Translations under genes and position numbers: made by a program
Shown here: positions 18,584-28,094 of the stretch, in pieces
Numbering within the stretch: the stretch's first letter is position 1
Layout: every line of letters starts with the position of its first letter
Assembly (NCBI GenBank): GCA_003577005.1
Contig: QEUW01000020.1
Location: 5,795-69,794, forward strand
Source of the DNA: Chloroflexota bacterium
Lineage (GTDB): Bacteria; Chloroflexota; Anaerolineae; Caldilineales; Caldilineaceae
DNA length: 64,000 nucleotides
Direction: 5' to 3'
The notes under the pieces: generated by a model
The model's input: only the letters and a program-made list of their open reading frames with translations
Databases searched by the model: none
What the model was told of the DNA's origin: nothing

Positions 18584-21166
18584 ATGCTTGTTCCCTTGTC
18601 CTGGCTGAAGGAATACGTTGACATTAATCTGCCCACCGAGGCGCTGGCCGAGCGGCTGACATTGGCCGGGCTGGAGGTGGCCGCTATCCGCCGCATGGGC
18701 GATTGGTGGGACCCGCAGACCCTGGTGGTGGGTCAAGTCGTGGCGGTGTTGCCCCACCCCAATGCGGAACGCCTGGTGCTGGTCGATGTGGATTACGGCG
18801 CCGCCGAGCCGCAGCGGGTGGTGACGGGGGCGCCCAATCTCTTTGCTTTTCGCGGCGCACAGTCGCTGCCCACGCTCAAAGTTGCCTTTGCCCGCGCCGG
18901 TGCAGTGCTCGTCGACGGTTACAGCGACGAACGTCCACGCCCCAAGAAGGCGCTCAAGCCCGCCAAGATTCGCGGGGTCGAGTCATCCGGCATGGTCTGC
19001 TCGGAGCGAGAGTTGGGGCTGAGCGACGAGCACGAGGGCATCCTCCTATTGCCGGAGGATGCGCCGGTCGGCGTGTCTTTGCGCGACTACCTGGGCGATG
19101 AAGTGCTGGAGATCGAGATCACACCAGACATGGCGCGCTGTCTCAGCATGATCGGCATTGCGCGCGAGGTGGCGGCGCTCACCGGCGGCCAGCTCCACCT
19201 GCCGGCCGATGAAGCGCAGGTGGAAGAAGACGGCCATGCCACCGACCATGTCGAAGTACGCATCGACGATCCGCAGCTTTGCAACCGCTACATCGGCATG
19301 GTGATCAAAAACGTTCGCGTTGGCCCGTCGCCTTTGTGGATGCAGGAACGGCTGCGCAAAGCGGGCCTGCGCCCTATCAACAATGTGGTAGACATCACCA
19401 ACTATGTGATGCTCGAATGGGGCCAGCCGCTACACGCCTTCGATTACGATGTGCTGATGCAGCGTGCGCAACGAGTGGGCGACGCCAGACCCACCGTCAT
19501 CGTGCGGCGCTCCAGGGCCGGTGAAAAGTTTACCACGCTCGACGATGTGGTGCGCGAGCTGGATGATTCTATGCTCATGATCACCGACACCGCCGGTTCG
19601 ATTGCCATTGCCGGCGTGATGGGCGGGCAGGAGAGCGAGGTCAGCGACCAGACTACGACCATTCTGCTCGAGGCGGCTACATTCGAGGGGATCAACAACC
19701 GGCGGACGGCCCAGGCGTTGCGCCTCTTTAGTGAGGCCAGTTATCGCTTTGCCCGCGGTATTCCGCCGACGCTCAACGCCATTGCTGCCCGCCGCGCCGC
19801 CGAACTCATGCGCCGCTATGCCAGCGGCCAGATCGTCCCTGGGATGGCGGACACCTATCCTGTGCCGCAGCCGACGCGTATTGTCTACACCACCGAAAGC
19901 GATATGCGCCGCCTGCTTGGGATGCCCGTCTCGCTAAACGAGATTGCCGATGCGCTGCGCCGGCTGGGCTTTCAGGTGCAAACGGTAGACGCTGTTGCGC
20001 CTGAGGCCACAGCCGACGCCACGTTTGCACTCCACCGGACCGCGGACGAACCGCTCCTCGAATGCACGGTCCCCTGGCACCGGCTCGATGTGACGGTCCC
20101 GGCCGATCTGACCGAGGAGGTGGCGCGCATCATTGGCTACGAAAAGGTGGGCGAAACTCTGCTCGTCGAGACCTTGCCCACCCAGCGCCGCAACGAAATC
20201 TTTGAGACCGAAGAGCAGGTGCGCGATACGCTGGTCAACCTGGGGCTGCAAGAGAATATCAACAACCCGCTGACCACGCCGGAGAATCATGCAAGGCTGT
20301 ATGGTGCGAGAGGTGAGCAGGAAGATGAGGCCGCCTATGTCACACTGGCGAACCCCATTGCACCCGAGCGCCGGGTGATGCGTCGTTCCATGCTGGTCAG
20401 CGCGCTTGAGAGCACGGCGCGCAACCTGCGCTACACCAACCGGCTTGCCACCTTTGAGGTGGGCCGCATCTACCGGCCGGAAAAGGGTGATGTCTCCAGT
20501 GGGAGCCTGTTGCCGGAAGAAGAACGGCGTATCAGCCTTGTCCTGACCGGGCCGCGGCGACCCGCGAGTTTTTACAACGACCCGGGCGCAACGGATGAGA
20601 TGGATTTCTTTGACCTGAAAGGTATCGTCGAAACCATGCTCGACCGGCTCGGTGTTGATGGGGATCAGGTTGAGTACCGCGCCAGACCTGACACAGACAC
20701 CTTTGGCCCGCGCTGCGCCGAAGTGCTGGTCAACGGCGAGGTGCTGGGTCTGATGGGCGAGCTACACCCGCAGGTGCGCGCCGCCTTTGGCCTGCCTGCC
20801 GTGCGCATCAATGCCGCCGAATTCCGCTTACAGCCGCTCATCAAGCCCCACTGGCGTCTCCAACCCATGCGACCGATCAGCAACTATCCCCCAGTGGTGG
20901 AAGACCTGGCCTTTGTCGTAACCGACGAGGTAACGGCGCAGCAGATCCAGCGTGCTATCCGCCGCGCCGGGGGTGATCTGCTAACGGAGTTAGAACTCTT
21001 CGATATCTATCGCGGCGACCCGCTCCCCGCGGGCCACAAGTCCATGGCCTACCAGGTAACCTATCAAAGCACCGACCACAGCCTGAGCGAACAGGAAGTC
21101 GCCCAGTCGCGCAGACGGATCATCGAAACCGTTGAGCAGGAGACGGGGGGGAAGCTGCGCGGGTAG
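18584..21166 (+). CDS. pheT: Phenylalanine-tRNA ligase beta subunit
   Basis: This 860-residue subunit joins PheS in an alpha2beta2 enzyme charging tRNA-Phe. The start [19 protein letters not shown] is the standard PheT opening. It continues with the EMAP-type tRNA-binding domain ([10 protein letters not shown] ... VVTGAPNL), the B3/B4 editing domain ([22 protein letters not shown] segment), the B5 domain, and a C-terminal anticodon-binding FDX-ACB domain ([11 protein letters not shown]). Length is normal. There is no strong ribosome site before 18584. No pheS lies next to it. Confidence 0.95.
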   Translation: MLVPLSWLKEYVDINLPTEALAERLTLAGLEVAAIRRMGDWWDPQTLVVGQVVAVLPHPNAERLVLVDVDYGAAEPQRVVTGAPNLFAFRGAQSLPTLKVAFARAGAVLVDGYSDERPRPKKALKPAKIRGVESSGMVCSERELGLSDEHEGILLLPEDAPVGVSLRDYLGDEVLEIEITPDMARCLSMIGIAREVAALTGGQLHLPADEAQVEEDGHATDHVEVRIDDPQLCNRYIGMVIKNVRVGPSPLWMQERLRKAGLRPINNVVDITNYVMLEWGQPLHAFDYDVLMQRAQRVGDARPTVIVRRSRAGEKFTTLDDVVRELDDSMLMITDTAGSIAIAGVMGGQESEVSDQTTTILLEAATFEGINNRRTAQALRLFSEASYRFARGIPPTLNAIAARRAAELMRRYASGQIVPGMADTYPVPQPTRIVYTTESDMRRLLGMPVSLNEIADALRRLGFQVQTVDAVAPEATADATFALHRTADEPLLECTVPWHRLDVTVPADLTEEVARIIGYEKVGETLLVETLPTQRRNEIFETEEQVRDTLVNLGLQENINNPLTTPENHARLYGARGEQEDEAAYVTLANPIAPERRVMRRSMLVSALESTARNLRYTNRLATFEVGRIYRPEKGDVSSGSLLPEEERRISLVLTGPRRPASFYNDPGATDEMDFFDLKGIVETMLDRLGVDGDQVEYRARPDTDTFGPRCAEVLVNGEVLGLMGELHPQVRAAFGLPAVRINAAEFRLQPLIKPHWRLQPMRPISNYPPVVEDLAFVVTDEVTAQQIQRAIRRAGGDLLTELELFDIYRGDPLPAGHKSMAYQVTYQSTDHSLSEQEVAQSRRRIIETVEQETGGKLRG

Positions 21167-21173
21167 TTTATAA

Positions 21174-21290
21174 TCGGTAATGGGTAACAGGTAATCGGTA
21201 ATTGTGAATGTTTCGCCTGGTGATAGCGTCCTGAGGGGCCGAGCGGCATTCATTACCGATTACTCATTACCGATTACGAATTACAAATCA
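21174..21290. repeat. Inverted repeat, GGTAATGGGTAAC words
   Basis: A left arm (about 21174-21211) built of GGTAATGGGTAACAGG / TAATCGGTAATT faces a right arm (about 21249-21288) built of CATTACCGATTACTC / ATTACCGATTACG. The 37-nt loop is unlike the arms. It separates the convergent pheT and DoxX-like gene ends. Confidence 0.8.
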
Positions 21291-21294
21291 CCCA

Positions 21295-21693
21295 TCACGC
21301 CACCTGCGCCGCCGCGCTCGATGAGCGGGCAAAGTACACCCAGATCAACACCAGCGCAAACACCACCAGAACGGCCGTCCCGACCGGGTCCGGCGCGGCG
21401 CCGGCGAGATCATCGTATAGGTGGTTGAACGAGTGGATCAGGCTGCCGCCGGCGACAAAGCCGATGAACAGCCGGTGCTGGATTGGATTGCGTGCGGCGA
21501 TCAACAAGGCAATACCCATCGGCAGCGTAAAGGCCCCCAAGTCCCCAAGATAATGCCGGTTGAAGGGCGGATATGGTCCGATGGTTGTAAAAAACCAGAC
21601 CGGAGCAAACAACTGTGTCAATCCAACAAAAGTGTAAAAGGCTCCCGCGATTGCTATCACCCACTGTATCCAACGTGCGTTTTGAGTTTTCAT
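21295..21693 (-). CDS. Small four-helix membrane protein, function unknown
   Basis: This 132-residue hydrophobic protein has about four helices: WVIAIAGAFYTFVGLTQLFA, FTLPMGIALLIAA, RLFIGFVAGGSLIHSFNHLY and VGTAVLVVFALVLIWVYF. The size and layout resemble DoxX/DUF-type small membrane proteins, but I cannot name a family. The ATG at 21693 has a strong AGGAGG six nt upstream, which decides it over an upstream in-frame start. It is divergent from the lipoprotein gene. Confidence 0.72.
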   Translation of the reverse strand: MKTQNARWIQWVIAIAGAFYTFVGLTQLFAPVWFFTTIGPYPPFNRHYLGDLGAFTLPMGIALLIAARNPIQHRLFIGFVAGGSLIHSFNHLYDDLAGAAPDPVGTAVLVVFALVLIWVYFARSSSAAAQVA

Positions 21694-21799
21694 ACTCGCC
21701 TCCTGAAATGATAATTGCACTGCTCCCGGCTTGCGCTGCACGGGCTAAGCAGAGTTTGAAGCCCATTGTCGACCAACGGGCGAGAAAGACCGCACAATC

Positions 21800-23101
21800 G
21801 TGAACAATCAACGAACAGGCAAGCAAATCAGACACATCTTTGCATTCTACATAACAGCCCTGCTCACGCTAAGCGGCTGCGGACCCACGGCTACATCACT
21901 GGTTCAGCCATGGATCACGATCGCCAGTGTGGAAACAAGCGGGCCGGCAGAACCGGTCGAAACTACAGAACTCGCCACAGGGGCCGGTGAGGCTATCGCC
22001 CTCTGCCCTCAAATTGCTCGGCCCGCAATGCTCCTTTTCCTCCCCGATGGCAACTACACATTGTTTGACCCGGCCAGCAGCGAGACCTGTCCACTCCCCT
22101 TTGCGACAGCTATCCCCGGTATGGTCGCTATGGCCCAGGGTGACTTCTTCGTAGCCAGCCGCACCACCGGTCCCGAAGGTGCGGCAACCGTGATCCAGCG
22201 CTACAGTTCTGACGGGACCGTCGAGCAGCTACCCTACACGATGTTTGACAGCCAGACGGGTACCGAACTGGTCGCCTTTACCATCTCCAGCGATGCAAGG
22301 CTCATTGCCTGGAGCATTCTTGGCCCCACCGCCGGCAGCGACCTGCCCGTGACCACCCTGTACATCGCCAACCTGGCGACAGGCCAGATGCTGCACGGCG
22401 TTGCGCCGGAAGTAGGCGAGGCGCCGCTTGCCCTCAAGCCTATCCGCTTTAGTGACGATGGCAGCAGGCTCTACTATGCTCTGCAACCGTACGGTCTCGG
22501 CGGCATCTGGAGTAGCTATGTGGCCCGTTACTCCAATCTGTATACCGTGACAACTGACGGCGCCAGCACGCCCGAACGTATCTTCGACTGCGCTGACGTT
22601 GGCCTCGGTCTCTGCCTCGGCGACTTCTTCCTTGTTGACAATACGCTTAGCGCCCTGGCATACGTGGACCAGTGGACCGGCACCGTTGTGATTCAGAACG
22701 GCGTGGGCAACGTGCTCAACACTCTCGAGGCTGAGCATGACTACATTGGTTACCCCACGTGGGGGCCCAGTGGAGAGCTCGTCTACTACACCGCCGCCCC
22801 GCCCGATGATCCGTCCGTCAGCCCCTTGCCCGAGATGGGCTACCTCCACCGTGTGGCGCCGCCCACCGCCCCGGCCGAGACTCTGGCCGCCGACCCGGCA
22901 CTGCTGCTACCCATTGGCTTCCTGAACGACACCCAGGTCATAGTCGGTTGGGCTGGCGAGAATGACAGCCGGGGTCTCGCCCTGGTTGGAATAGACGGCT
23001 CGGTCCAGGTGCTCGATGTCCCTGCTGGCGCCACTCTGCTCGGCATCTCTGCGGCTTCAACTCTGCTTGGTGGCAGCGGCGGCATCATCAGTGCCCCGTA
23101 G
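21800..23101 (+). CDS. Lipoprotein with beta-propeller-like repeats
   Basis: About 433 residues beginning at a GTG. The N-terminus is a lipoprotein signal (IRHIFAFYITALLTLSGC; lipobox LSGC), so it should be anchored outside the cytoplasmic membrane. The rest contains repeated blade-like segments (FTISSDARLIAWSIL, IRFSDDGSRLYYAL, YPTWGPSGELVYY) of the TolB/WD40-like kind, where 'S.DG..L.Y' recurs. That fold usually mediates protein contact. No enzymatic motif is visible. Confidence 0.72.
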   Translation: MNNQRTGKQIRHIFAFYITALLTLSGCGPTATSLVQPWITIASVETSGPAEPVETTELATGAGEAIALCPQIARPAMLLFLPDGNYTLFDPASSETCPLPFATAIPGMVAMAQGDFFVASRTTGPEGAATVIQRYSSDGTVEQLPYTMFDSQTGTELVAFTISSDARLIAWSILGPTAGSDLPVTTLYIANLATGQMLHGVAPEVGEAPLALKPIRFSDDGSRLYYALQPYGLGGIWSSYVARYSNLYTVTTDGASTPERIFDCADVGLGLCLGDFFLVDNTLSALAYVDQWTGTVVIQNGVGNVLNTLEAEHDYIGYPTWGPSGELVYYTAAPPDDPSVSPLPEMGYLHRVAPPTAPAETLAADPALLLPIGFLNDTQVIVGWAGENDSRGLALVGIDGSVQVLDVPAGATLLGISAASTLLGGSGGIISAP

Positions 23102-23121
23102 CCCTTGCCATCCGCCATTCT

Positions 23122-23946
23122 TTACCGGGGGTTGAGCGTCAAGGAGTTGGGCTTCTGCTGGCGTTGGCCATAGTGCTGCGCCACCCATTCACCCCATGTG
23201 ATCTTGCCATAGCGGGCGTTCAGATCAGTGTTGCGCCCCCGGCGGAAGCCAGCGGCTGCCTTGCCCGGCACAGGCAGCCGCCAGACCGGGCGCGCCAACC
23301 CCTGTGCGGCAAGCCACGGCTTGACCATCTGCCCCAACGTCAAGATCTCTGGGCCGGCGATATCGGGTAGGCGACCGCCGGGGCCGTCCTTGATGATCTG
23401 GACAAAGTGGTCGGCCACTTCTCCTTCATCGATGGGCTGCGACTGGAAGTCGGTGGGCAACAGGTAGAATGGCATCCAGGCCAGCCGCTGCAAGGGTTGG
23501 AGCAGCCGGTCGATAAAGGAATGAAACTGCGTCGCCCGTAGAATCGACCACGGGACACCACCCTGCTCGATGCGCTGTTCGGCCGCCAGTTTGTGGCCGT
23601 AATAGGCGAACTCCATCCGGTCGATCCCCACGATGGAGATGTATGTGAAGTGGCTGACTCCGGCGGTGCGGGCTGCGTTCAACAGCCGTTCAGTGCCCAG
23701 CACATCCACCTCGTGGGCGTGGAGCGGGTCGCTGGCAGCATGGATGATCACATCCACCTCCGCCACAGCAGCGGAGAGGTCGCTCTGTTGCTGCAGGTCC
23801 ATCTGCACCCATTCCAGGTTGGATGCGCCATCTGTCTTGGGGGCAGAGCGGCTGGAAATCCGCACCGTATAGCCGGCCTTGAGCAGGCGCGGCGTGAGTT
23901 CGCGGCCAAAGACACCCCGTCCCCCAGTAATCAAAATGCGCTTCAT
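23122..23946 (-). CDS. NAD(P)H-binding SDR (NmrA/epimerase-like), ECF41 partner gene
   Basis: This 274-residue atypical SDR starts MKRILITGGRGVFGRELTPR, a TGGxGxxG dinucleotide loop, then SSRSAPK and VDVIIHAASDPLHAHEVDV. The catalytic YxxxK is seen as YYGHKLAAE. AAAGGAG precedes the ATG. It lies 30 bp downstream of an ECF41 sigma gene on the same strand. ECF41 factors are typically linked to one target encoding a carboxymuconolactone decarboxylase, oxidoreductase or epimerase; this is evidently that target. Substrate unknown. Confidence 0.88.
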   Translation of the reverse strand: MKRILITGGRGVFGRELTPRLLKAGYTVRISSRSAPKTDGASNLEWVQMDLQQQSDLSAAVAEVDVIIHAASDPLHAHEVDVLGTERLLNAARTAGVSHFTYISIVGIDRMEFAYYGHKLAAEQRIEQGGVPWSILRATQFHSFIDRLLQPLQRLAWMPFYLLPTDFQSQPIDEGEVADHFVQIIKDGPGGRLPDIAGPEILTLGQMVKPWLAAQGLARPVWRLPVPGKAAAGFRRGRNTDLNARYGKITWGEWVAQHYGQRQQKPNSLTLNPR

Positions 23947-23976
23947 GGTTTTCTCCTTTTAACTCATTACAATTTT

Positions 23977-24846
23977 TTAGCGGATCCGCTTGGCCAAATG
24001 TTGTAACTTATCGGGATTCAGAATATTTCGGATCTCATAGATGCGTTCGCCGTCGCTGACCACGTTCATCACGCCAATGAGCTGCTGGCCTTCCAAAAGC
24101 AGAACTGCCAGCGCACCGTTGACCTCGGCAAATTCGACGCGCGTCTGCGCGGTGCGGAAACGATTGAGGCCGATCAGCAGTTTGGAGGCACGTTCGCGAC
24201 CGGCCACCGGTCGCGTAGCAGCCCGCGCTTTGCCACCACCATCCGACCAGACGGTAATCTCATCGGCCAGCAGGTTGGTCAATTCATCCAGATCGCCTGC
24301 GCCGACTGCCTGGATAAAGCGAGTGAGCAACTGCTGTTGCCGTTCGCGTGAAGGGGTAAAGCGCGGCCGCCGCTCTGTCAGATATTGTTTCGCCCGGTGG
24401 TAAAGCTGGCGACAGTTGGCCTCACTCTTGTCCACGATCTGCGCAATCTCCCCGTAGTCATAATCGAACACCTCACGCAACAGAAAGACAGCGCGCTCCA
24501 CCGGCGCCAAGCTTTCCAACAGCACAAGAAAAGCCATGGAGATCATTTCGTGCTTGTCCACCACCTCGGCCGGGGATTCTGTAGTGAGCAGCGGCTCAGG
24601 CAGCCACGGCCCCACATACTGTTCGCGCTGCACCCGCGCCGATTTGAGTTGGTCCAGACAGAGGCGCGTCGTGACCGTAGTCAAGAATGCCTCGGGGGAC
24701 TCGATCACCTCCGTGGGCGTCGCGATAAATCGCAGATAGCTTTCCTGCACCACATCCTCGGCCTCCATTACGCTGCCCAACATCCGGTAGGCGATGGAAA
24801 AGAGCCGCGGGCGGTGGTGCTCAAAGGTTTCAGCGTGGGTCGTCAT
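23977..24846 (-). CDS. ECF41-type RNA polymerase sigma factor with SnoaL-like C-terminal domain
   Basis: This 289-residue ECF sigma factor contains sigma2 (residues ~5-70, YRMLGSVMEAEDVVQESYLR) and sigma4 (~105-160). An NTF2/SnoaL-like C-terminal domain (~165-285) replaces a separate anti-sigma factor. All three ECF41 signatures are visible: WLPEP (81-85) in the linker, DGGGK (202-206), and NPDKL (277-281). In this group the C-terminal domain tunes activity of the sigma itself. AAGGAG lies six nt before the ATG at 24846; a second ATG one codon upstream is also possible. It is co-transcribed with the SDR gene. Confidence 0.93.
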   Translation of the reverse strand: MTTHAETFEHHRPRLFSIAYRMLGSVMEAEDVVQESYLRFIATPTEVIESPEAFLTTVTTRLCLDQLKSARVQREQYVGPWLPEPLLTTESPAEVVDKHEMISMAFLVLLESLAPVERAVFLLREVFDYDYGEIAQIVDKSEANCRQLYHRAKQYLTERRPRFTPSRERQQQLLTRFIQAVGAGDLDELTNLLADEITVWSDGGGKARAATRPVAGRERASKLLIGLNRFRTAQTRVEFAEVNGALAVLLLEGQQLIGVMNVVSDGERIYEIRNILNPDKLQHLAKRIR

Positions 24847-24898
24847 CATGTCTCCTTGATTGCGCCCAATAGACAACGGCGCTCTGTTCTACTGATAA

Positions 24899-24925
24899 GA
24901 CGATTGGCTCCGCTGATTTGTGACA
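24899..24925 (-). promoter_or_regulatory. ECF41-dependent promoter (autoregulatory)
   Basis: Read on the minus strand, TGTCACA (24925-24919), a 16-nt spacer, and CGTC (24902-24899) give the published ECF41 promoter form TGTCACA-n16-CGTC. It is about 50 bp upstream of the sigma gene start. This implies the sigma factor drives its own operon and the SDR. Confidence 0.85.
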
Positions 24926-24979
24926 ATTGGGACGCCTGCTGCACAAAATTCAAGGTGTCAGAGGAATTTACAATTTATC

Positions 24980-25006
24980 CACAGATTACACAGATTACAC
25001 AGATTT
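24980..25006. repeat. Tandem 9-bp CACAGATTA x3
   Basis: Two exact copies of CACAGATTA and one CACAGATTT lie in tandem. The unit matches the arm words of the CACAGAG inverted-repeat family. Confidence 0.75.
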
Positions 25007-25051
25007 TGCAATGGTTGGGGGACAAATAGCTCGCTGCTCAAAAGTGCAGTA

Positions 25052-25133
25052 AAGAACCGCAGATCGATAGCAAGACGCGGATTTTCGCCGCTCGAGTGGA
25101 GAATCCGCGTCTTTTTATCAATCCGTGGTTCTC
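25052..25133. repeat. Long imperfect inverted repeat
   Basis: A left arm (25052-25086) ending in AAGACGCGGATTTTC pairs with a right arm (25100-25133) beginning GAATCCGCGTCTTTTT. The arms are about 34 bp with a few mismatches around a 13-nt loop. Confidence 0.8.
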
Positions 25134-25165
25134 TGCACCCAGCTTTGGAGAAGCTCTGGACAAAA

Positions 25166-25203
25166 CAAAGCCCCGCAAGCGACGATGCGTTTGCAGGGCT
25201 TTC
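25166..25203 (-). terminator. Hairpin with T-run, probable terminator of the sigma-nuclease gene
   Basis: On the minus strand AAAGCCCTGCAAACG pairs with CGCTTGCGGGGCTTT and is followed by GTTTTG. It lies 86 bp past the stop of the minus-strand fusion gene, after another stem at 25232-25279. Confidence 0.6.
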
Positions 25204-25231
25204 AAATAATAATCGCACACTTGTCGGGTCG

Positions 25232-25279
25232 GGTTGCGTCCGCCCTTGTGCTCAATCATCGGGCGGGCGGACGCAATCC
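25232..25279. repeat. Inverted repeat GGTTGCGTCCGCCC
   Basis: GGTTGCGTCCGCCC (25232-25245) pairs with GGGCGGACGCAATCC (25265-25279). It lies just past the sigma-nuclease stop codon and may contribute to 3'-end formation. Confidence 0.75.
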
Positions 25280-25288
25280 GCCCCTCCG

Positions 25289-26485
25289 TTATTCCTCGCT
25301 GCCAAAGAGATAGGCCAATAGCTTTTGACGCTTCTCCTCCTCTTCGCTCTGGGTCTGACCTACTTCTTTATCCTTCAACTCTTGCAGCTTCTGTTCAGCT
25401 TCCTTCAGACCCTGCGCGTGCTGTTCTCTCATTTTGTCTAGCCCTTTGCCTAGCAGAGGCATCTTTGTCTCTGCTGGGATGGCCATTCCGGCCTTCTCCA
25501 TCACCTCATCTGTCACGTAGATGGGGCAACCCATCCGCAGCGCCAGCGCGATGGCGTCACTCGGCCGAGCATCGACCTCTTGCACTGCGCCGTCACTGCG
25601 CAGCTTTGCCACTGCGTAAAAGGTGTTCTCCCTTATAGTCTCCACGCGTACCTCTTCCAATGTGGCGCCGGCCGCTGCCAGGAGGCGGGCAGTAAACTCA
25701 TACGTGAGTGGACGCGGCACGGTAAGATCGAGCAACTGCATAGCCATTGCATCCGCCTCAAACGGGCCGATCCAAATGGGTAGCAGGCGCTGGCCTGGCT
25801 CATCGTACAACACGACGATGCGATTACCATTCTCCTCATTGACAACGACATCCGCAATGGTTACTTTCACCACCTTTGTATCCCTTTCTTGTATGGCCAC
25901 AGCACCATGAAACGATTCGTACACCGGGGCGAGCAGGTCACGCAGTTGCGCCCGTGACCGGTGCAGCCGCACTTTGACGGCATTGACCGAAATCCCCAGT
26001 AGGGCCGCGATCTCGCGCAGGCTCAGCTGGTCGTAGTAGAACAGGAGAGTGACCTTCCTGTACGTAGGAGCCAGCGAGTCCACTGCCGCCAACACACAGG
26101 CATGTAACTCGCGCAGTTCGGCCACCTCATGCGGCGCCGGCTCGCCGCCGGCAAAGGGCAACGCATCAAAATGGAGGCCACCTAGCATCGCTTCCAACGA
26201 TAGGACCGCGACGTTCTGATTGCGCCGGTGATTGCGGCAGACATTGAGCACGATGCCATAGAGCCAACTGCCAAACGCATGAACGTCTTTGAGATGTGCC
26301 AGTGAGAGGTAAGCCTGGAGCATCGCCTCTTGGGTCAACTCGTGCGCGGTCTCCCGGCTGCCCACCATGCGCACGGCGAGCCGCCAGGCTATTGTTTCAT
26401 AGCGTTCTACCAGGTGGCCAAAGGCTGCTTTATCACCAGCTTGCGCTGCCAGCACCAACGCCACCTCTGACTGGGGACGTGCCAT
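25289..26485 (-). CDS. ECF sigma factor fused to bifunctional nuclease (DUF151) domain
   Basis: About 398 residues in one frame. Residues ~10-90 form sigma2 (FGHLVERYETIAWRLAVRM, ETAHELTQEAMLQAYLSL). Residues ~125-185 form sigma4 (YYDQLSLREIAALLGISVNA, VKVRLHRSR). Residues ~205-335 form a complete bifunctional-nuclease domain (IVVLYDEPGQRLLPIWIGPF, EADAMAM, VDARPSDAIALALRM, PIYVTDEVMEKAG). A charged coiled coil (345-392) closes the protein. Transcription initiation and a DNase/RNase-type domain in one chain is unusual. The ATG at 26485 gives a normal ECF start; a GTG ten codons upstream is possible. The real activity of either half is untested. Confidence 0.85.
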   Translation of the reverse strand: MARPQSEVALVLAAQAGDKAAFGHLVERYETIAWRLAVRMVGSRETAHELTQEAMLQAYLSLAHLKDVHAFGSWLYGIVLNVCRNHRRNQNVAVLSLEAMLGGLHFDALPFAGGEPAPHEVAELRELHACVLAAVDSLAPTYRKVTLLFYYDQLSLREIAALLGISVNAVKVRLHRSRAQLRDLLAPVYESFHGAVAIQERDTKVVKVTIADVVVNEENGNRIVVLYDEPGQRLLPIWIGPFEADAMAMQLLDLTVPRPLTYEFTARLLAAAGATLEEVRVETIRENTFYAVAKLRSDGAVQEVDARPSDAIALALRMGCPIYVTDEVMEKAGMAIPAETKMPLLGKGLDKMREQHAQGLKEAEQKLQELKDKEVGQTQSEEEEKRQKLLAYLFGSEE

Positions 26486-26573
26486 CCTTGATTTGGGATC
26501 CCAACCTGTCGACACCTCTATTGATCATAGTGGTCAAACGGCAGAAAAAGGTTACAAGTTACGATTCAGCCTC

Positions 26574-26649
26574 ATCGTACTCATTCTCGACAAAGCCTTG
26601 GGAGTACGAGTACGAGCAGGTAGGGCAAGATGGCATCTTGCCCTACCTG
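26574..26649. repeat. Two abutting palindromes
   Basis: CTCGTACTC pairs with GAGTACGAG across about 20 nt. It is followed by a perfect 16-bp stem with a 3-nt loop (26615-26630 with 26634-26649, GCAGGTAGGGCAAGAT). They lie between the sigma-nuclease gene and rnz. Confidence 0.8.
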
Positions 26650-26710
26650 CCCCCAATCCTGGACATACCGGATTACAAAGTACCCCACCGTTCAGGCAGG
26701 CCGAATGAAA

Positions 26711-26741
26711 AATCCACCCTGCATAAAAGTAAGGGTGGATT
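26711..26741. terminator. Hairpin downstream of rnz, possible terminator
   Basis: AATCCACCCT pairs perfectly with AGGGTGGATT around an 11-nt loop. It lies 46 bp past the rnz stop (minus strand), followed on that strand by TTTTTCATT, so intrinsic termination is plausible. Confidence 0.65.
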
Positions 26742-26787
26742 ATCAAGACGGGCAGCTACGGCTCGCTGTAACGATCTGGGCCGGGTA

Positions 26788-27774
26788 TTACGGCTCTTCA
26801 GGGGAGGCTGATTCTCGACGTCCCTCGCCATATTGCAGATTGCGCACAACTGTGGGTTTGCCTTTGCGCACCTGAAAGATGTCAAGGTCGCTGGCGACAA
26901 TGGTGTCAGGGAAGACAGCCTGTGCTTCAGCCAAGATTTCCTGCACGCGATAACGCCGGCTCACATGATGCAGCACGAGCAGCCTGACATCTGCATTGCG
27001 CGCCAATCGCGCCGCCGCCAGGGCGGTGATATGGCCGTGCGCACGGGCCAGGTCCTTATCGGCGTCGAGATAGGTGGCTTCAATGGCAAGCAGATCTGCC
27101 CCGCTTACCACCTTGTGGAGCGGGCCGGTGTGGCTCACATCGCCCACAAAACAGAGTTTGGCCCCCCGCTGCGGCTCACCCAGCACCATCTCCGGTGTGA
27201 TAGTACGGCCGTCGGGCAGGGTGACGGTATTGCCGGCCGCCAGTTCACGGCGGACGGGGCCGTGTGGAATGTTGAGCGCTTCGGCTTTTTCGGCCAGAAA
27301 GGGGCGGCGGGTCTTTTCTTCAAAGGTGAAGCCAAAACAGTCCGGCCCGCGATGTTGCACCGGAAAGGCCGTGAGCGAAAAGTGTTTGCCCTCAAAGATG
27401 ACACCTGGCGCCATGAGGTTGAGGGCGATCCCCACGTTGGGGATCTGCCCCGGCCCGAAGACAACCTCCATCAACCCATGCACGCGCGCCAGCGCGTTTG
27501 CGCCCCCGTAGATATTGAGTTCTTCCAGCGCCTCCCAGCGGCCCAGCGTGCTCGCCAGCCCACCCAGACCGAGGATGTGGTCCAGATGGCCGTGGGTCAA
27601 CAGAATTTTGTCCAACCGGCGAAAGCCAAGACCGCTGCGCAGGAGTTGGCGCTGGGTGCCTTCGCCGCAATCGATCATAAAACGGTGTTCGTTCGCCATT
27701 ACCACCGCCGACGAAAGACCGCGATGCACCGAGGGCGCCGAAGCCGAGGTGCCAAGAAAGACTAGTTCAAACAA
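26788..27774 (-). CDS. rnz: Ribonuclease Z (tRNA 3' processing)
   Basis: This 328-residue metallo-beta-lactamase-fold endonuclease removes tRNA 3' trailers. The metal-binding motif [20 protein letters not shown] start, [22 protein letters not shown] and a final [10 protein letters not shown] histidine motif are all present. The start is a TTG at 27774 with AAGGGG upstream, giving [14 protein letters not shown], the normal beginning. Length is normal. Confidence 0.93.
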   Translation of the reverse strand: MFELVFLGTSASAPSVHRGLSSAVVMANEHRFMIDCGEGTQRQLLRSGLGFRRLDKILLTHGHLDHILGLGGLASTLGRWEALEELNIYGGANALARVHGLMEVVFGPGQIPNVGIALNLMAPGVIFEGKHFSLTAFPVQHRGPDCFGFTFEEKTRRPFLAEKAEALNIPHGPVRRELAAGNTVTLPDGRTITPEMVLGEPQRGAKLCFVGDVSHTGPLHKVVSGADLLAIEATYLDADKDLARAHGHITALAAARLARNADVRLLVLHHVSRRYRVQEILAEAQAVFPDTIVASDLDIFQVRKGKPTVVRNLQYGEGRRESASPEEP

Positions 27775-28094
27775 GATGATAACCCCTTGGATTCATGAAT
27801 GCAGACACCTTTCAGTTTACCGGATGGCGCAGCGCAAGGCAAACCATTGGCGATAAAAGAAAACTGACTGCTTCGCCTTCACCAGGAATGGAGAATGAGG
27901 AGTATGCCCACCTACGTGCCGGGGGCCCGCTGGGCACGTTCGCACGTAGGTGGGCATACTTCTCAGCTCAGTTGAATCCTAAAGAGGCAGAAAAACTCTA
28001 CTTCGGGGTAGTATAGAGTAGAGATCGAGAAGCCGGTCGCTGCACTGGTGCAATGCATCTCTGCTCTTGTTTGCCTAGAGATGTACTACCCCAT
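27775..28094. other. Intergenic region with a perfect palindromic element
   Basis: No gene was seen in 320 bp. Its main feature is the inverted repeat at 27901-27960. Confidence 0.6.
27901..27960. repeat. Perfect 19-bp inverted repeat with nested stem
   Basis: AGTATGCCCACCTACGTGC (27901-27919) is exactly complementary to 27942-27960. The 22-nt GC-rich middle contains a second small stem. Confidence 0.85.

Larger units (their letters stand above)
24926..25288. other. Repeat-rich intergenic region
   Basis: No gene was seen. It holds a three-unit tandem repeat and three successive hairpins, listed separately. It lies upstream of the ECF41 gene and downstream of the sigma-nuclease fusion (both minus strand). 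Confidence 0.6.

Noticed and set aside
24980..25006. Possible CRISPR or integron-like repeat
   Set aside because: Three 9-bp units without spacers do not form an array, and there are no cas or integrase genes.
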